Below, in pieces: positions 1-5,608 of a stretch of DNA of 5,608 bases. The first letter of the stretch is position 1. Each line of letters opens with the position of its first letter. The stretch comes from Phycisphaerales bacterium UBA4658 (GTDB lineage Bacteria > Planctomycetota > Phycisphaerae > Phycisphaerales > UBA1924): positions 8,944 through 14,551 of the forward strand of contig DHLW01000151.1 of NCBI GenBank assembly GCA_002405485.1, given 5' to 3'. A model generated the notes under the pieces. The model ran no database searches, was not told the DNA's origin, and saw nothing but the letters and a program-made list of their open reading frames with translations. The position numbers and the translations under genes were made by a program.

Positions 1-72
1 ATCGCGCAGCGCACCACGCGCCGCTTGCTCGTTCATCAACAGACGGAGTTGAGCTGCAGGCCCGGCGATCAT
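1..72 (-). CDS. Possible N-terminus of an unidentified gene leaving the left edge
   Basis: On the minus strand an ATG at 72-70 opens a frame that stays open for 24 codons to the window edge and begins MIAGPAAQLRLLMNEQ. The same frame is open upstream back to a TGA at 165-163, so the true start could lie further upstream, although ATG at 72 is the only ATG I see there. No clear Shine-Dalgarno sequence precedes it. The amphipathic look (LRLLMNEQAARGALRD) resembles a normal protein start, but 24 residues are too few to place in a family. Open frames this short are common by chance in GC-rich DNA. If real, the gene is divergent from the methyltransferase at 669. I do not recognise it. Confidence 0.3.
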   Translation of the reverse strand, partial: MIAGPAAQLRLLMNEQAARGALRD

Positions 73-668
73 GAGCGCCGCATGGCCAACTGGCCGGCGA
101 CGCCGCGATCGTCTGTCTGAAGTATCCAACGCTTCAAAGGACCACGGCTCCTCAAAACCCGATCAGCGGCCGGGAACAGTTCCCGAACGTCAGCAAAGGA
201 TAACCCTCCTCCCGTGCCGCGGCAACCCCGCTCCAAGAAGCGCCAAACGCCATGCGCCGCCGCCCGACCGGATTCCGCGATCGCCCCGCCGACCGCGGCT
301 CGCAGCGGCCGGAGTGCTCGGCCGAACTCGCGATTGCTGCGGCGTCAGATGACCCACGGCCAAGACGCTCGGTCGCTGCGCCCGTCGTCGTTATCATTTG
401 ACGCGCCGTGCTAAGCCGGGCCCCAGGGAGCACATTCCGATGGTGAGCCTTGCTTGCAGCCGATCAAGCCACATCGACCGCGCAAAGCCGCGGTCGGTGG
501 CGTGGATTGGTGCCGGAGGGTGGTCGGTGCCGCCTGTCGGCCGGACGTGCGGCGTGAGGCGATCATCCGCCGGATGACGGCGACCGGTCGGCCGCACAGA
601 GGAATGATGGTCGAGCCTTCTCGTGCAGAAGAAGGACCGTGCGCTGAGCGAGGGAGTGGCAACCGCAG
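73..668. other. Long upstream region without a convincing gene
   Basis: About 600 bases lie between the possible left-edge gene and the methyltransferase. Open frames of 60-157 codons exist on both strands, but their products are rich in Arg, Pro and Ala, carry no recognisable motif and overlap one another, as expected from GC-rich non-coding DNA. I saw no tRNA T-loop or rRNA-like stretch. Visible structures are a perfect palindrome at 563-577 and a small hairpin at 617-631 (arms CTTCT and AGAAG, loop CGTGC), both within 110 bases of the methyltransferase start. The region most likely carries the promoter and leader of that gene, but I cannot pick out a convincing -35/-10 pair. Confidence 0.55.
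563..577. promoter_or_regulatory. 15-base perfect palindrome upstream of the methyltransferase
   Basis: TCATCCG and CGGATGA flank a single central C, giving a perfect inverted repeat that ends 91 bases before the ATG at 669. It could be a dimeric-regulator operator or, in RNA, a 6-bp stem with a 3-base loop. A related hairpin (CATCC, five bases, GGATG at 1615-1629) lies just after the same gene. The function is inferred only from symmetry and position. Confidence 0.3.
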
Positions 669-1598
669 ATGATGCCAGTTCGTCAGTTCATCCTCCGCGG
701 CTTGCGCCGGGTGGCGGCGAGCTTGGACCCCGATCGGCGTCTGGTCGAGCACGCTGAGCCCACGGACAGCGGGCCCTTCCCCATGGCGTGGCCGGATCGC
801 TACGCTCGGCTGCAGCAGGCCCTCGGACGTTCGCTCGCTTCGCAGTTCGGAGGACGACACGACGCGGGACAGATGATCCGTCATGCGGTCAGCGGCTCAA
901 TCAAGCTGGCGGACGCACTCGTTCTGGCTCAGCTCGTCGCCGAGACGCGCCCGGCGAAGATCCTGGAAGTCGGGTCCTTCCTCGGGTTCTCCACGCGATG
1001 GCTCCTCGAGTGCTCTCGTGCATGCGGATCGCGTGTGGTGTCGCTCGATCCGCGCGTGCGGCATCGGATTTTCGACGACATCAAGACCCATGTGCTCTCG
1101 TTCTGCAAGGATGATGGGGATCGTCTGACGTGCATCGATGCGTACCTGAGCGAGAGGAACGACGCCATGTTCCTCCACGACTACCTGAAGTACGAACCGG
1201 TGCTCACACGCGAAGAGGCGCTGGCCCATCTCGCAAAGGTGCCGGTGATCGACCAGCCCTTTGATTCGTTCGACCTTGCGTTCATCGACGGCGATCACGG
1301 GTTTGCGGCGACAGTTCTGAATGTGCATCTGGTCGCGCGGATGCTCACCACGGGCGGATGGATCGTTGTGCACGACGCCATGAGCTGGCCGGATGTCGAG
1401 CCCGCGCTCCGCGCGCTCTGCACCGAGCGCAATGGACTCGCACTCGAGGCGATCGCCGGGCGAGACTTCAGAAGTCGGTTCCAACGCATCCACGATGTGC
1501 GACTCTTGGCCGATGGGCTCGGGCTCGTGCGTGTGTTGGATGCTGATCGAGTCCGTCACACCGATCCGCGGCAGGTCGTTCGGGCAAGCCGTGGGTGA
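669..1598 (+). CDS. Class I SAM-dependent methyltransferase (Methyltransf_24-like)
   Basis: Predicted soluble 309-residue protein that would transfer a methyl group from S-adenosylmethionine to an unknown acceptor. The Rossmann motif I is EVGSFLGFS at residues 100-108 (glycines 102 and 106). The acidic residue ending strand 2 is probably D127 in SLDPR. The strand-4 signature FDLAFIDGDHGF covers 201-212 and is typical of Methyltransf_24 and CmcI/TylF-like enzymes. It is followed by a helix and GGWIVVHDA at 229-237. Residues 1-26 form a basic, possibly amphipathic helix. Between motif I and the IDGDH motif lie about 100 residues, including a charged segment (about 160-195, HDYLKYEPVLTREEALAH) that looks like an insertion over a lid. 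The start at 669 is immediately followed by a second ATG at 672. AGGGAG at 651-656 is a plausible ribosome site with a somewhat long 12-base spacer. The gene stands alone and is convergent with the kinase, so its context does not reveal the substrate. The fold is well supported; small-molecule or glycan O-methylation would only be a guess. Confidence 0.88.
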   Translation: MMPVRQFILRGLRRVAASLDPDRRLVEHAEPTDSGPFPMAWPDRYARLQQALGRSLASQFGGRHDAGQMIRHAVSGSIKLADALVLAQLVAETRPAKILEVGSFLGFSTRWLLECSRACGSRVVSLDPRVRHRIFDDIKTHVLSFCKDDGDRLTCIDAYLSERNDAMFLHDYLKYEPVLTREEALAHLAKVPVIDQPFDSFDLAFIDGDHGFAATVLNVHLVARMLTTGGWIVVHDAMSWPDVEPALRALCTERNGLALEAIAGRDFRSRFQRIHDVRLLADGLGLVRVLDADRVRHTDPRQVVRASRG

Positions 1599-1616
1599 TC
1601 GAGTGTGAAACACGCA

Positions 1617-1654
1617 TCCGCGGTGGATGACAACCGGCCACAAAGCACCGCGGA
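1617..1654 (+). terminator. Inverted repeat after the methyltransferase, possible terminator
   Basis: TCCGCGGTG (1617-1625) and CACCGCGGA (1646-1654) form a perfect 9-bp GC-rich stem around a 20-base loop, starting 19 bases after the methyltransferase stop. No U-tract follows on the plus strand (the next bases are CGCCTCA), so it is not a classical intrinsic terminator. It may block RNA decay or act with Rho. An alternative, weaker hairpin uses CATCC/GGATG at 1615-1629, and GTGT-GAA-ACAC at 1603-1613 could also fold. The convergent gene arrangement supports a termination role on either strand. Confidence 0.35.
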
Positions 1655-1720
1655 CGCCTCACAGGCCGGCAATCCAGACAACCAAGCTCGGGTCGATCCC
1701 GCGACCTGTCGCGCGGCCGC

Positions 1721-1753
1721 CGCAAGGGCCCAGGGGTGACGCTCGCAAGGGCC
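1721..1753. repeat. 10-bp direct repeat in the convergent gap
   Basis: CGCAAGGGCC occurs at 1721-1730 and again at 1744-1753, 23 bases apart, just after the kinase stop codon. The copies are exact over 10 bases. They could be protein-binding half-sites or the trace of a small duplication. With only two copies, chance in GC-rich DNA cannot be excluded. Confidence 0.4.
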
Positions 1754-1761
1754 GAACTCCG

Positions 1762-3228
1762 TCACGCCGCCCGCAGCGCGAGCATCACCACGTTGAACAC
1801 CACGCTGACCACGAGCATCACGATGAGCGTCACGAACAGCTTTCGGCTCACCATCGGGCGATCCGCGCTCTTGTCCACCGGCATCCCCAGCACCGGCGCC
1901 GCGGCCTCGGCCTTGGCCAGGCTCGCCATGTCCAGCCCGCCGAGCTCCTTGTGGGCAATCGGCGGATTCTTCTTCTCACGCACGGCCCGCAGATCCGCCA
2001 GCAGATCCGCGCAGTTCTGATACCGATCCCGCGGCGCCTTGGCCATCATCATCTCGATGACCTCGCTGATCCCAGCGCTCAGCTTCGGGTTCACGTGGTC
2101 CGGCGCGACCAGCTCGGCCTTCAGGTGCTTGTGCATCACCGCGCTCGGGTTCTTGCCGTCAAACGGCACGCTTCCCGTCACCATGTGATAGAGCGTCGCA
2201 CCCAGCGAATACAGATCGCTCGGCGGCCCAATGTCCTTCTCCCCGCGGATCTGCTCGGGCGAGATGTAGTACGGCGTGCCGAACGCCTTGCCCGCCTCCG
2301 CCTCCGCCGCCTCCTTGTCGCTCATCGCCCGTGCCAGACCCATGTCCGCGAGCTTGGCCACCCCCTCCTTGCTGATCATGATGTTCTTGGGCTTCACGTC
2401 ACGGTGGATCAGCCCCTTGGCATGCGCGTGCTGCAGGGCCTCGGCCACCTGCATGATGATGTCGATCGCGTCCGTCTCCGCGTACCGCTTGTGCTTGACG
2501 ATGTCGTCATACACCGTCCGACCCGCCACATACTCCATCACAAAGTAGTGGTAATCGCCCGCCTGACCGACGTCGTACGCCTGCACGATGTTCGGATGGT
2601 TCAACGCCGCCGCCGCCCGCCCCTCGGCGTAGAACCGCTCGATGAACTGCGGATTGTTCGTGAACTTCCGCGGGAGGACCTTGATCGCCACCTCCCGATC
2701 CAGCGAAAGCTGTCGGGCCTTGAACACCGTCGCCATCGCACCCTTGCCAAGCTCGCCCAGGATCTTGTACCCCGGGATCTGCTGCCCGCTCCGCTCCGCC
2801 TCGGCCTGCGCCCGGATGCGCTCGAGCTGCCGCTTGGTGATGAAGTCGTTCTCCACCAGCAGCATGGGCAGGCTCTTGCTGTTCCCGTCGGAGGCCAGCG
2901 ACCGCACCTGCTCCAGGCACGCCTGCACCTCTTCGGGCGTCGCCAGACCCTGGTCCACGACGATCTTCCCGATGATCGTGTCGACGTTCGTCCCGCCCTT
3001 GGTCTTCCCCGCAGGGTTCTGACCCCCAAGCCCACCGCCGCCAAGACCGCCCCCCAGGCCGATCCCGTTCTCCCGTTCCTCGCTTCCCCGCGCCGGCTTG
3101 GGAGGCGTGGGCGGACGGATCGGCTCGTCGGGCTCCAGTTGCAGGTCCGGGCGCTCCACCTCCGCCCTGGCCTTGGAGTCCATTGGCGAGGTCTCGCTCA
3201 GATCATGCTTGCGCGTCTGTTCGCTCAT
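1762..3228 (-). CDS. Tail-anchored Hanks-type serine/threonine protein kinase
   Basis: Protein of 488 residues from the start chosen here, predicted to phosphorylate Ser/Thr on unknown partners while held at the inner face of the cytoplasmic membrane. Residues 1-70 are polar and low complexity, with a Pro run (about 35-44) and a Gly run (about 55-69). Residues 85-142 hold two degenerate MshEN/GspE-N-like repeats. The kinase domain covers about 154-414: Gly loop GKGAMATV (161-168), VAIK lysine K183, helix-C glutamate E202, HRDVKPKN (275-282, catalytic D277, N282), DMG (295-297) in place of DFG, GTPYYISPE (317-325), SDLYSLG (337-343) and R402. The Arg before the catalytic Asp makes it an RD kinase, probably regulated through the activation loop (T318 is a candidate site). 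One hydrophobic helix at about 464-485 ends three residues before the C-terminus, so there is no extracellular sensor domain, unlike PknB. Catalytic residues appear complete. The start is uncertain: in-frame ATGs at 3318 (GGAGG 16 bases upstream), 3246 and 3183 are alternatives. MSEQ at 3228 was chosen on protein appearance. It is convergent with the methyltransferase and divergent from the oxidoreductase. Confidence 0.93.
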   Translation of the reverse strand: MSEQTRKHDLSETSPMDSKARAEVERPDLQLEPDEPIRPPTPPKPARGSEERENGIGLGGGLGGGGLGGQNPAGKTKGGTNVDTIIGKIVVDQGLATPEEVQACLEQVRSLASDGNSKSLPMLLVENDFITKRQLERIRAQAEAERSGQQIPGYKILGELGKGAMATVFKARQLSLDREVAIKVLPRKFTNNPQFIERFYAEGRAAAALNHPNIVQAYDVGQAGDYHYFVMEYVAGRTVYDDIVKHKRYAETDAIDIIMQVAEALQHAHAKGLIHRDVKPKNIMISKEGVAKLADMGLARAMSDKEAAEAEAGKAFGTPYYISPEQIRGEKDIGPPSDLYSLGATLYHMVTGSVPFDGKNPSAVMHKHLKAELVAPDHVNPKLSAGISEVIEMMMAKAPRDRYQNCADLLADLRAVREKKNPPIAHKELGGLDMASLAKAEAAAPVLGMPVDKSADRPMVSRKLFVTLIVMLVVSVVFNVVMLALRAA

Positions 3229-3461
3229 GCGGTCCGCCGATGCCATCCCGAAGCGCCCGCCGGTTCCCTCGGGCGAACGCTCCCTCCGCCGATCACCGCC
3301 CGACGGAAAGGTGCCCATCCACTGATCGACGCCGCCTCCGGGCAACGTCAAGAAAGAATCTGGATCACTAGAGTGTACGGTCCAGCGGGTACGTGTGTTT
3401 CGACTCCATCCTGCGCGGGTTTTCACTTCCAGGCACCGTTATGCGGACCTCCTCGTCCACC
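3229..3461. promoter_or_regulatory. Divergent intergenic region with probable promoters for both genes
   Basis: This 233-base gap separates the starts of the kinase (minus) and the oxidoreductase (plus), so both promoters should lie here, unless the kinase starts at 3318 and the gap is shorter. For the kinase, TACACT (minus strand, 3377-3372) matches four of six -10 bases, and TTGACG (minus strand, about 3351-3346, within TTTCTTGACG) resembles a -35 box. The two are not in the right order or spacing to form one promoter. CACTAGAGTG (3366-3375) is a short inverted repeat in the same place. No clear plus-strand promoter was found. The assignment rests mainly on gene arrangement. Confidence 0.35.
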
Positions 3462-5162
3462 ATGCCCTCCGCTCGACACTACGACGTCCTCGTCGCCGGC
3501 GCTGGACACAACGGGCTGGTCTGCGCCGCCATCCTCGCACGCCAGGGGCTCAGCGTCCTGGTCTGTGATGCCGCCGACGCCGTCGGCGGCGCATGCCGAA
3601 CCGAACGACCCTTCCCGCGCGCGCCCGCCCTGGGCTGCTCCACCGGCGCATACCTCCTCGGGCCCATGCCCCCCGAGATCCTCAACGCCACCGGGCTTGC
3701 GCACACCGTCCGATTGCTCCCCCGGCGACCGCACGGCTACTTCCTGCTCCCGGACTCCGCACCCCGTCCCGGTTCGCACCACCCCGCGCTCGGCCATGCC
3801 CCGCGACCCGTGGCCTTCGGCGTTCCAGGAGGATCGACGCACCTGAGCCTGCGCGATCGGGCCGCTCTGGATGCTCTCGATACCGTGCTTGCCGCCATCC
3901 GCGACGATCTCGCCCCGCTCTGGCTCCGAGAGGCGATCCCCCTGGCCCAGACCGTCGAGTGTGTCCGCGACACGCCCGCTCCGCCCGGCGTCGGCTTATC
4001 CATCCGCGACCTGTATCGTCTGCTGGCCCTCGGCGCCTCGGGCAACGCCTACCCCTCCGGACCACTCTGCGATTTCCTGGACCGCTTCGCGTTCGAGTCC
4101 GAGTTCGTCAAGGCCGTCGTCGCGACCGACGGCTTTGTCGGCTCGTCCCGCGGCTACGCCGACCCCGGCTCGGGCATGAACTTCCTCCTGCACAACATGC
4201 TCCGACTGCCCGCCGGCGATGGCCCACAGACGGCTCATCCGCTGGGCAGTTGGCAGCTCGTCCAGGGCGGCATGGGCGCGATCACCTCCGGCCTGCGGGA
4301 CTGCGTGCTCGAGGCCCGCGGCGCGATCGTCACCAACGCACGCGTCTCCCGCATCGATCCCGCCCCCGACGGCGACGCTCGCGTGCAGATCGACGGCCTC
4401 GGCGAGATTCGGGCCGCCAGCGTCGTCCTCGCAACCGACCCCTGGAGCGCCGCCGACATGCTCGCGCCAGACGCCGGCCTGCACATGCGCCGTGCCGTCG
4501 AGTCCCTCGGCACACACCTCGGCACGTCGCTCAAGGTCAACCTTGCGCTACGCCGCTTGCCGACAGTCGTGGGCACGTCCGAGCTGGACGGCGTCGCTCC
4601 AGGAGCTCACCCCCTGGCGGGCACCGTGCACATCCTGCCCGCGCACGACACGCTGGCCCGTCTGGAGCGTGCCCGCCAGAGGGCGGCGATCGAGGGCCGC
4701 GCGCCGGACCCCTTCGACGCCATGATCGACGTGTACACCCACACCGCCGTCGATCCCTCGCTCTGTGACCCAGAGGGTCGGCATGCGATGTCGCTGTTCG
4801 TGCAGTGGGTGCCCAGCGGGTTCTCGCCGACGGCCGCCGAGGACTTCGCCCGCGCGCTCATCGCGGGGCCGGTCGCCCGCATCATGCCCGACCTGCCGGA
4901 GCTCATCGATGACCTGCTCGTGCTCGCGCCCCAGGGCATTCAGCAGCGATTCGGCATCCGGGGCGGTCACATCCACCATGTCGACAATGGATGGGCGTTC
5001 GATCGGCGCCTCCCCCTGCACACCCCCTGTTCAGGCGTGTACTTCGCCGGGGCGGGCACCCATCCCGGGGGATCCGTGATCGGAGCCGCCGGGGCCATCG
5101 TCGCCGAGCGGGTGCTCAAAGATGTCAGACCCGGTGCATCTGCCTCGGCCAAGCGAGCGTAA
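3462..5162 (+). CDS. FAD-dependent oxidoreductase, PYROXD2/phytoene dehydrogenase-like
   Basis: Predicted 566-residue flavoprotein of the COG1233 group (phytoene desaturase relatives), about the length of PYROXD2 proteins. The N-terminal dinucleotide fold is DVLVAGAGHNGLVCAA, with GAGHNG at 13-18, D36 at the end of strand 2 and VGGACRTE at 41-48. The middle contains GSWQLVQGGMGAITSGL, where family members have a GGMG motif, and AVDPSLCDPEGRHAMSLFVQW, a PYROXD2-type stretch. The C-terminal FAD motif GVYFAGAGTHPGGSVIGAAG covers about 525-544. No transmembrane segment or signal peptide is obvious. The family includes carotenoid desaturases and proteins of unknown substrate, so the reaction cannot be named; no carotenoid synthesis gene (such as crtB) lies in the window. 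Start: ATG at 3462 puts the Rossmann strand seven residues in, as usual. ATG at 3441 and GTG at 3393 are in-frame alternatives, and none has a strong Shine-Dalgarno. It is divergent from the kinase and followed by a long non-coding region, so it is probably monocistronic. Confidence 0.93.
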   Translation: MPSARHYDVLVAGAGHNGLVCAAILARQGLSVLVCDAADAVGGACRTERPFPRAPALGCSTGAYLLGPMPPEILNATGLAHTVRLLPRRPHGYFLLPDSAPRPGSHHPALGHAPRPVAFGVPGGSTHLSLRDRAALDALDTVLAAIRDDLAPLWLREAIPLAQTVECVRDTPAPPGVGLSIRDLYRLLALGASGNAYPSGPLCDFLDRFAFESEFVKAVVATDGFVGSSRGYADPGSGMNFLLHNMLRLPAGDGPQTAHPLGSWQLVQGGMGAITSGLRDCVLEARGAIVTNARVSRIDPAPDGDARVQIDGLGEIRAASVVLATDPWSAADMLAPDAGLHMRRAVESLGTHLGTSLKVNLALRRLPTVVGTSELDGVAPGAHPLAGTVHILPAHDTLARLERARQRAAIEGRAPDPFDAMIDVYTHTAVDPSLCDPEGRHAMSLFVQWVPSGFSPTAAEDFARALIAGPVARIMPDLPELIDDLLVLAPQGIQQRFGIRGGHIHHVDNGWAFDRRLPLHTPCSGVYFAGAGTHPGGSVIGAAGAIVAERVLKDVRPGASASAKRA

Positions 5163-5388
5163 AGACTCTTCGACTCGGTCGAAAAACCGTGTTCTTGACA
5201 GATTTGAGCACCGACTTTTCCCCGAATCTTCCAGATTCTTGACCAGATCTCAACGCACTTCACCGGTCTACGGTTCGTGATTCGTACAATCGCTGATAGA
5301 GAACGGTTGCGAATGTCCGGATCCGCAGGAAACTGAATGTCGTCTCGACTGTGTCCAGCTCTCGCCCAGATCGTGGGCTCGGCACAGG
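5163..5388. other. AT-richer intergenic stretch with short hairpins and a repeated TTCTTGAC box
   Basis: By hand count 5161-5340 is about 48% GC, well below the coding DNA before it. TTCGAC-TCG-GTCGAA (5169-5183) and GAATCT-TCC-AGATTC (5224-5238) are perfect 6-bp hairpins. The second is followed by only TT, so neither is a good intrinsic terminator, although one may end the oxidoreductase transcript. TTCTTGAC followed by (C)AGAT occurs twice (5192-5203 and 5236-5248), each holding a TTGAC(A/C) -35-like box, without a well-spaced -10. TACAAT at 5285-5290 is a good -10-like hexamer without a matching -35. The region looks like a promoter area for something to the right. I see no gene in it. Confidence 0.45.
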
Positions 5389-5426
5389 ATGAAGGACTCG
5401 CTGGTTCTGGGGGAAGTTGGTCGGGG

Positions 5427-5543
5427 TGGTCACGCACGGCGGCGTGATCGGAGTTCCCAGGACGGGCTTGTCGGGTGCGTCTGGGCAGTGCCCGAGAGCC
5501 ATTGCCGACGTGTGCGTGCCTTTCGTTTTCGAGCGGGCACACG
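5427..5543 (+). ncRNA. Candidate structured RNA or leader: three consecutive stem-loops
   Basis: Three foldable elements follow one another in a G-rich tract. First, GGTCACGC (5428-5435) pairs with GCGTGATC (5442-5449) around a six-base loop, with one G-U pair and a further U-G pair outside. Second, GGCT (5465-5468) and TCGGG (5471-5475) pair with AGCC (5497-5500) and CCCGA (5491-5495), leaving a small internal loop. Third, CGTGTGC (5509-5515) pairs with GCACACG (5537-5543). The G-U pairs would be mismatches on the minus strand, so plus-strand RNA is favoured. I do not recognise RNase P RNA, tmRNA, SRP RNA or a known riboswitch core. It might be a leader of a gene beyond the edge, or chance folding of GC-rich DNA. 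Confidence 0.2.
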
Positions 5544-5545
5544 CA

Positions 5546-5557
5546 TCAGCCGGCTGA
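5546..5557. promoter_or_regulatory. 12-bp perfect palindrome
   Basis: TCAGCCGGCTGA equals its own reverse complement. It sits between the third stem-loop and the G-rich edge motif. A dimeric regulator site or a short RNA hairpin (TCAG, loop CCGG, CTGA) are both possible. Its role is not shown by the sequence. Confidence 0.3.
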
Positions 5558-5574
5558 CCTGGTGGGTTGTGCGC

Positions 5575-5608
5575 GGGAGGGGTCGCGGGTGGTCGGGTGT
5601 GGTCGGGG
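5575..5608 (+). repeat. G-quadruplex-type motif with short GGTCGGG repeats at the right edge
   Basis: Guanine runs at 5575-5577, 5579-5582, 5587-5589 and 5595-5597 are separated by loops of 1, 4 and 5 bases, which fits the usual rule of four runs of at least three G with loops of 1-7. A fifth run (5605-5608) follows after 7 bases. The last 28 bases also read as three imperfect copies of a unit of about 10 bases beginning GGTCG (5581, 5591, 5601). The motif may continue past the window edge. Confidence 0.45.

Noticed and set aside
411..884. 157-codon minus-strand frame overlapping the methyltransferase start
   Set aside because: It overlaps the N-terminal coding region of a convincing gene and encodes an Arg/Pro/Ser-rich product with no motif.
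1627..3846. Very long plus-strand open frame (739 codons) antisense to the kinase
   Set aside because: Its codons lie exactly opposite the kinase codons. In that register a stop requires TTA, CTA or TCA in the kinase, which are rare in GC-rich genes, so the frame stays open by composition. The product is rich in His, Arg, Leu and Pro with no motif.
3593..4768. 391-codon plus-strand frame inside the oxidoreductase
   Set aside because: It lies in another frame of a gene with clear FAD motifs, and its Arg/Pro-rich product is a typical shadow of GC-rich codons.
5272..5284. GGTTCGTGATTC resembling a tRNA T-loop
   Set aside because: It departs from GTTCRANYC, and no acceptor, D or anticodon arm could be placed around it.
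4967..5542. 191-codon minus-strand frame overlapping the oxidoreductase 3' end
   Set aside because: Its last third is antisense to the conserved FAD motif, the start is a GTG, and no domain or normal composition is visible.
5260..5608. Minus-strand frame open from the right edge to a stop near 5260
   Set aside because: The product is rich in Pro, Thr and Arg without motif and lies opposite the structured G-rich tract. It could be a C-terminal end of a gene, but nothing supports that.
5389..5608. Plus-strand frame from ATG 5389 open to the edge
   Set aside because: No Shine-Dalgarno, weak third-position GC preference and an Arg/Gly/Trp-rich product. Left as an alternative to the structured RNA idea until the sequence is extended.
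1..5608. CRISPR array, insertion sequence, phage or toxin-antitoxin elements
   Set aside because: No regularly spaced repeats, transposase motifs, integrase motifs or paired small genes were seen on either strand.

Overview
The window is high-GC bacterial DNA with three well-supported genes and two long non-coding flanks. The probable source is a planctomycete, perhaps of the Phycisphaerae. That is an inference from the style of the serine/threonine kinase (a short helical N-terminal module, a PknB-type kinase domain and a C-terminal membrane anchor), the high GC content and the poor Shine-Dalgarno signals. No ribosomal or other marker gene is present to confirm it.

Layout. Positions 1-72 (minus strand) may hold the first 24 codons of a gene leaving the left edge. 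Positions 73-668 contain no convincing gene but do contain a perfect palindrome and a small hairpin. Positions 669-1598 (plus) encode a class I SAM-dependent methyltransferase of the Methyltransf_24 type. A 163-base convergent gap follows, with a 9-bp-stem inverted repeat and a 10-bp direct repeat. Positions 1762-3228 (minus) encode a tail-anchored Hanks-type Ser/Thr kinase. A 233-base divergent gap separates it from positions 3462-5162 (plus), an FAD-dependent oxidoreductase related to PYROXD2 and phytoene dehydrogenase. Positions 5163-5608 are non-coding as far as can be seen. They start with a stretch of about 48% GC and continue as a strongly G-skewed tract holding several stem-loops, a 12-bp palindrome and a G-quadruplex-type motif at the right edge.

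The three genes alternate in strand, so they are not an operon. Nothing in the sequence ties them to one pathway. The kinase probably signals from the inner face of the cytoplasmic membrane. The methyltransferase and oxidoreductase are probably soluble and metabolic, with unknown substrates.

The two observations most worth following are the degenerate MshEN/GspE-N-like tandem repeat fused ahead of the kinase domain and the stem-loop-rich, G-skewed tract at 5389-5608, which could be a structured RNA or leader. Neither proves a new system.
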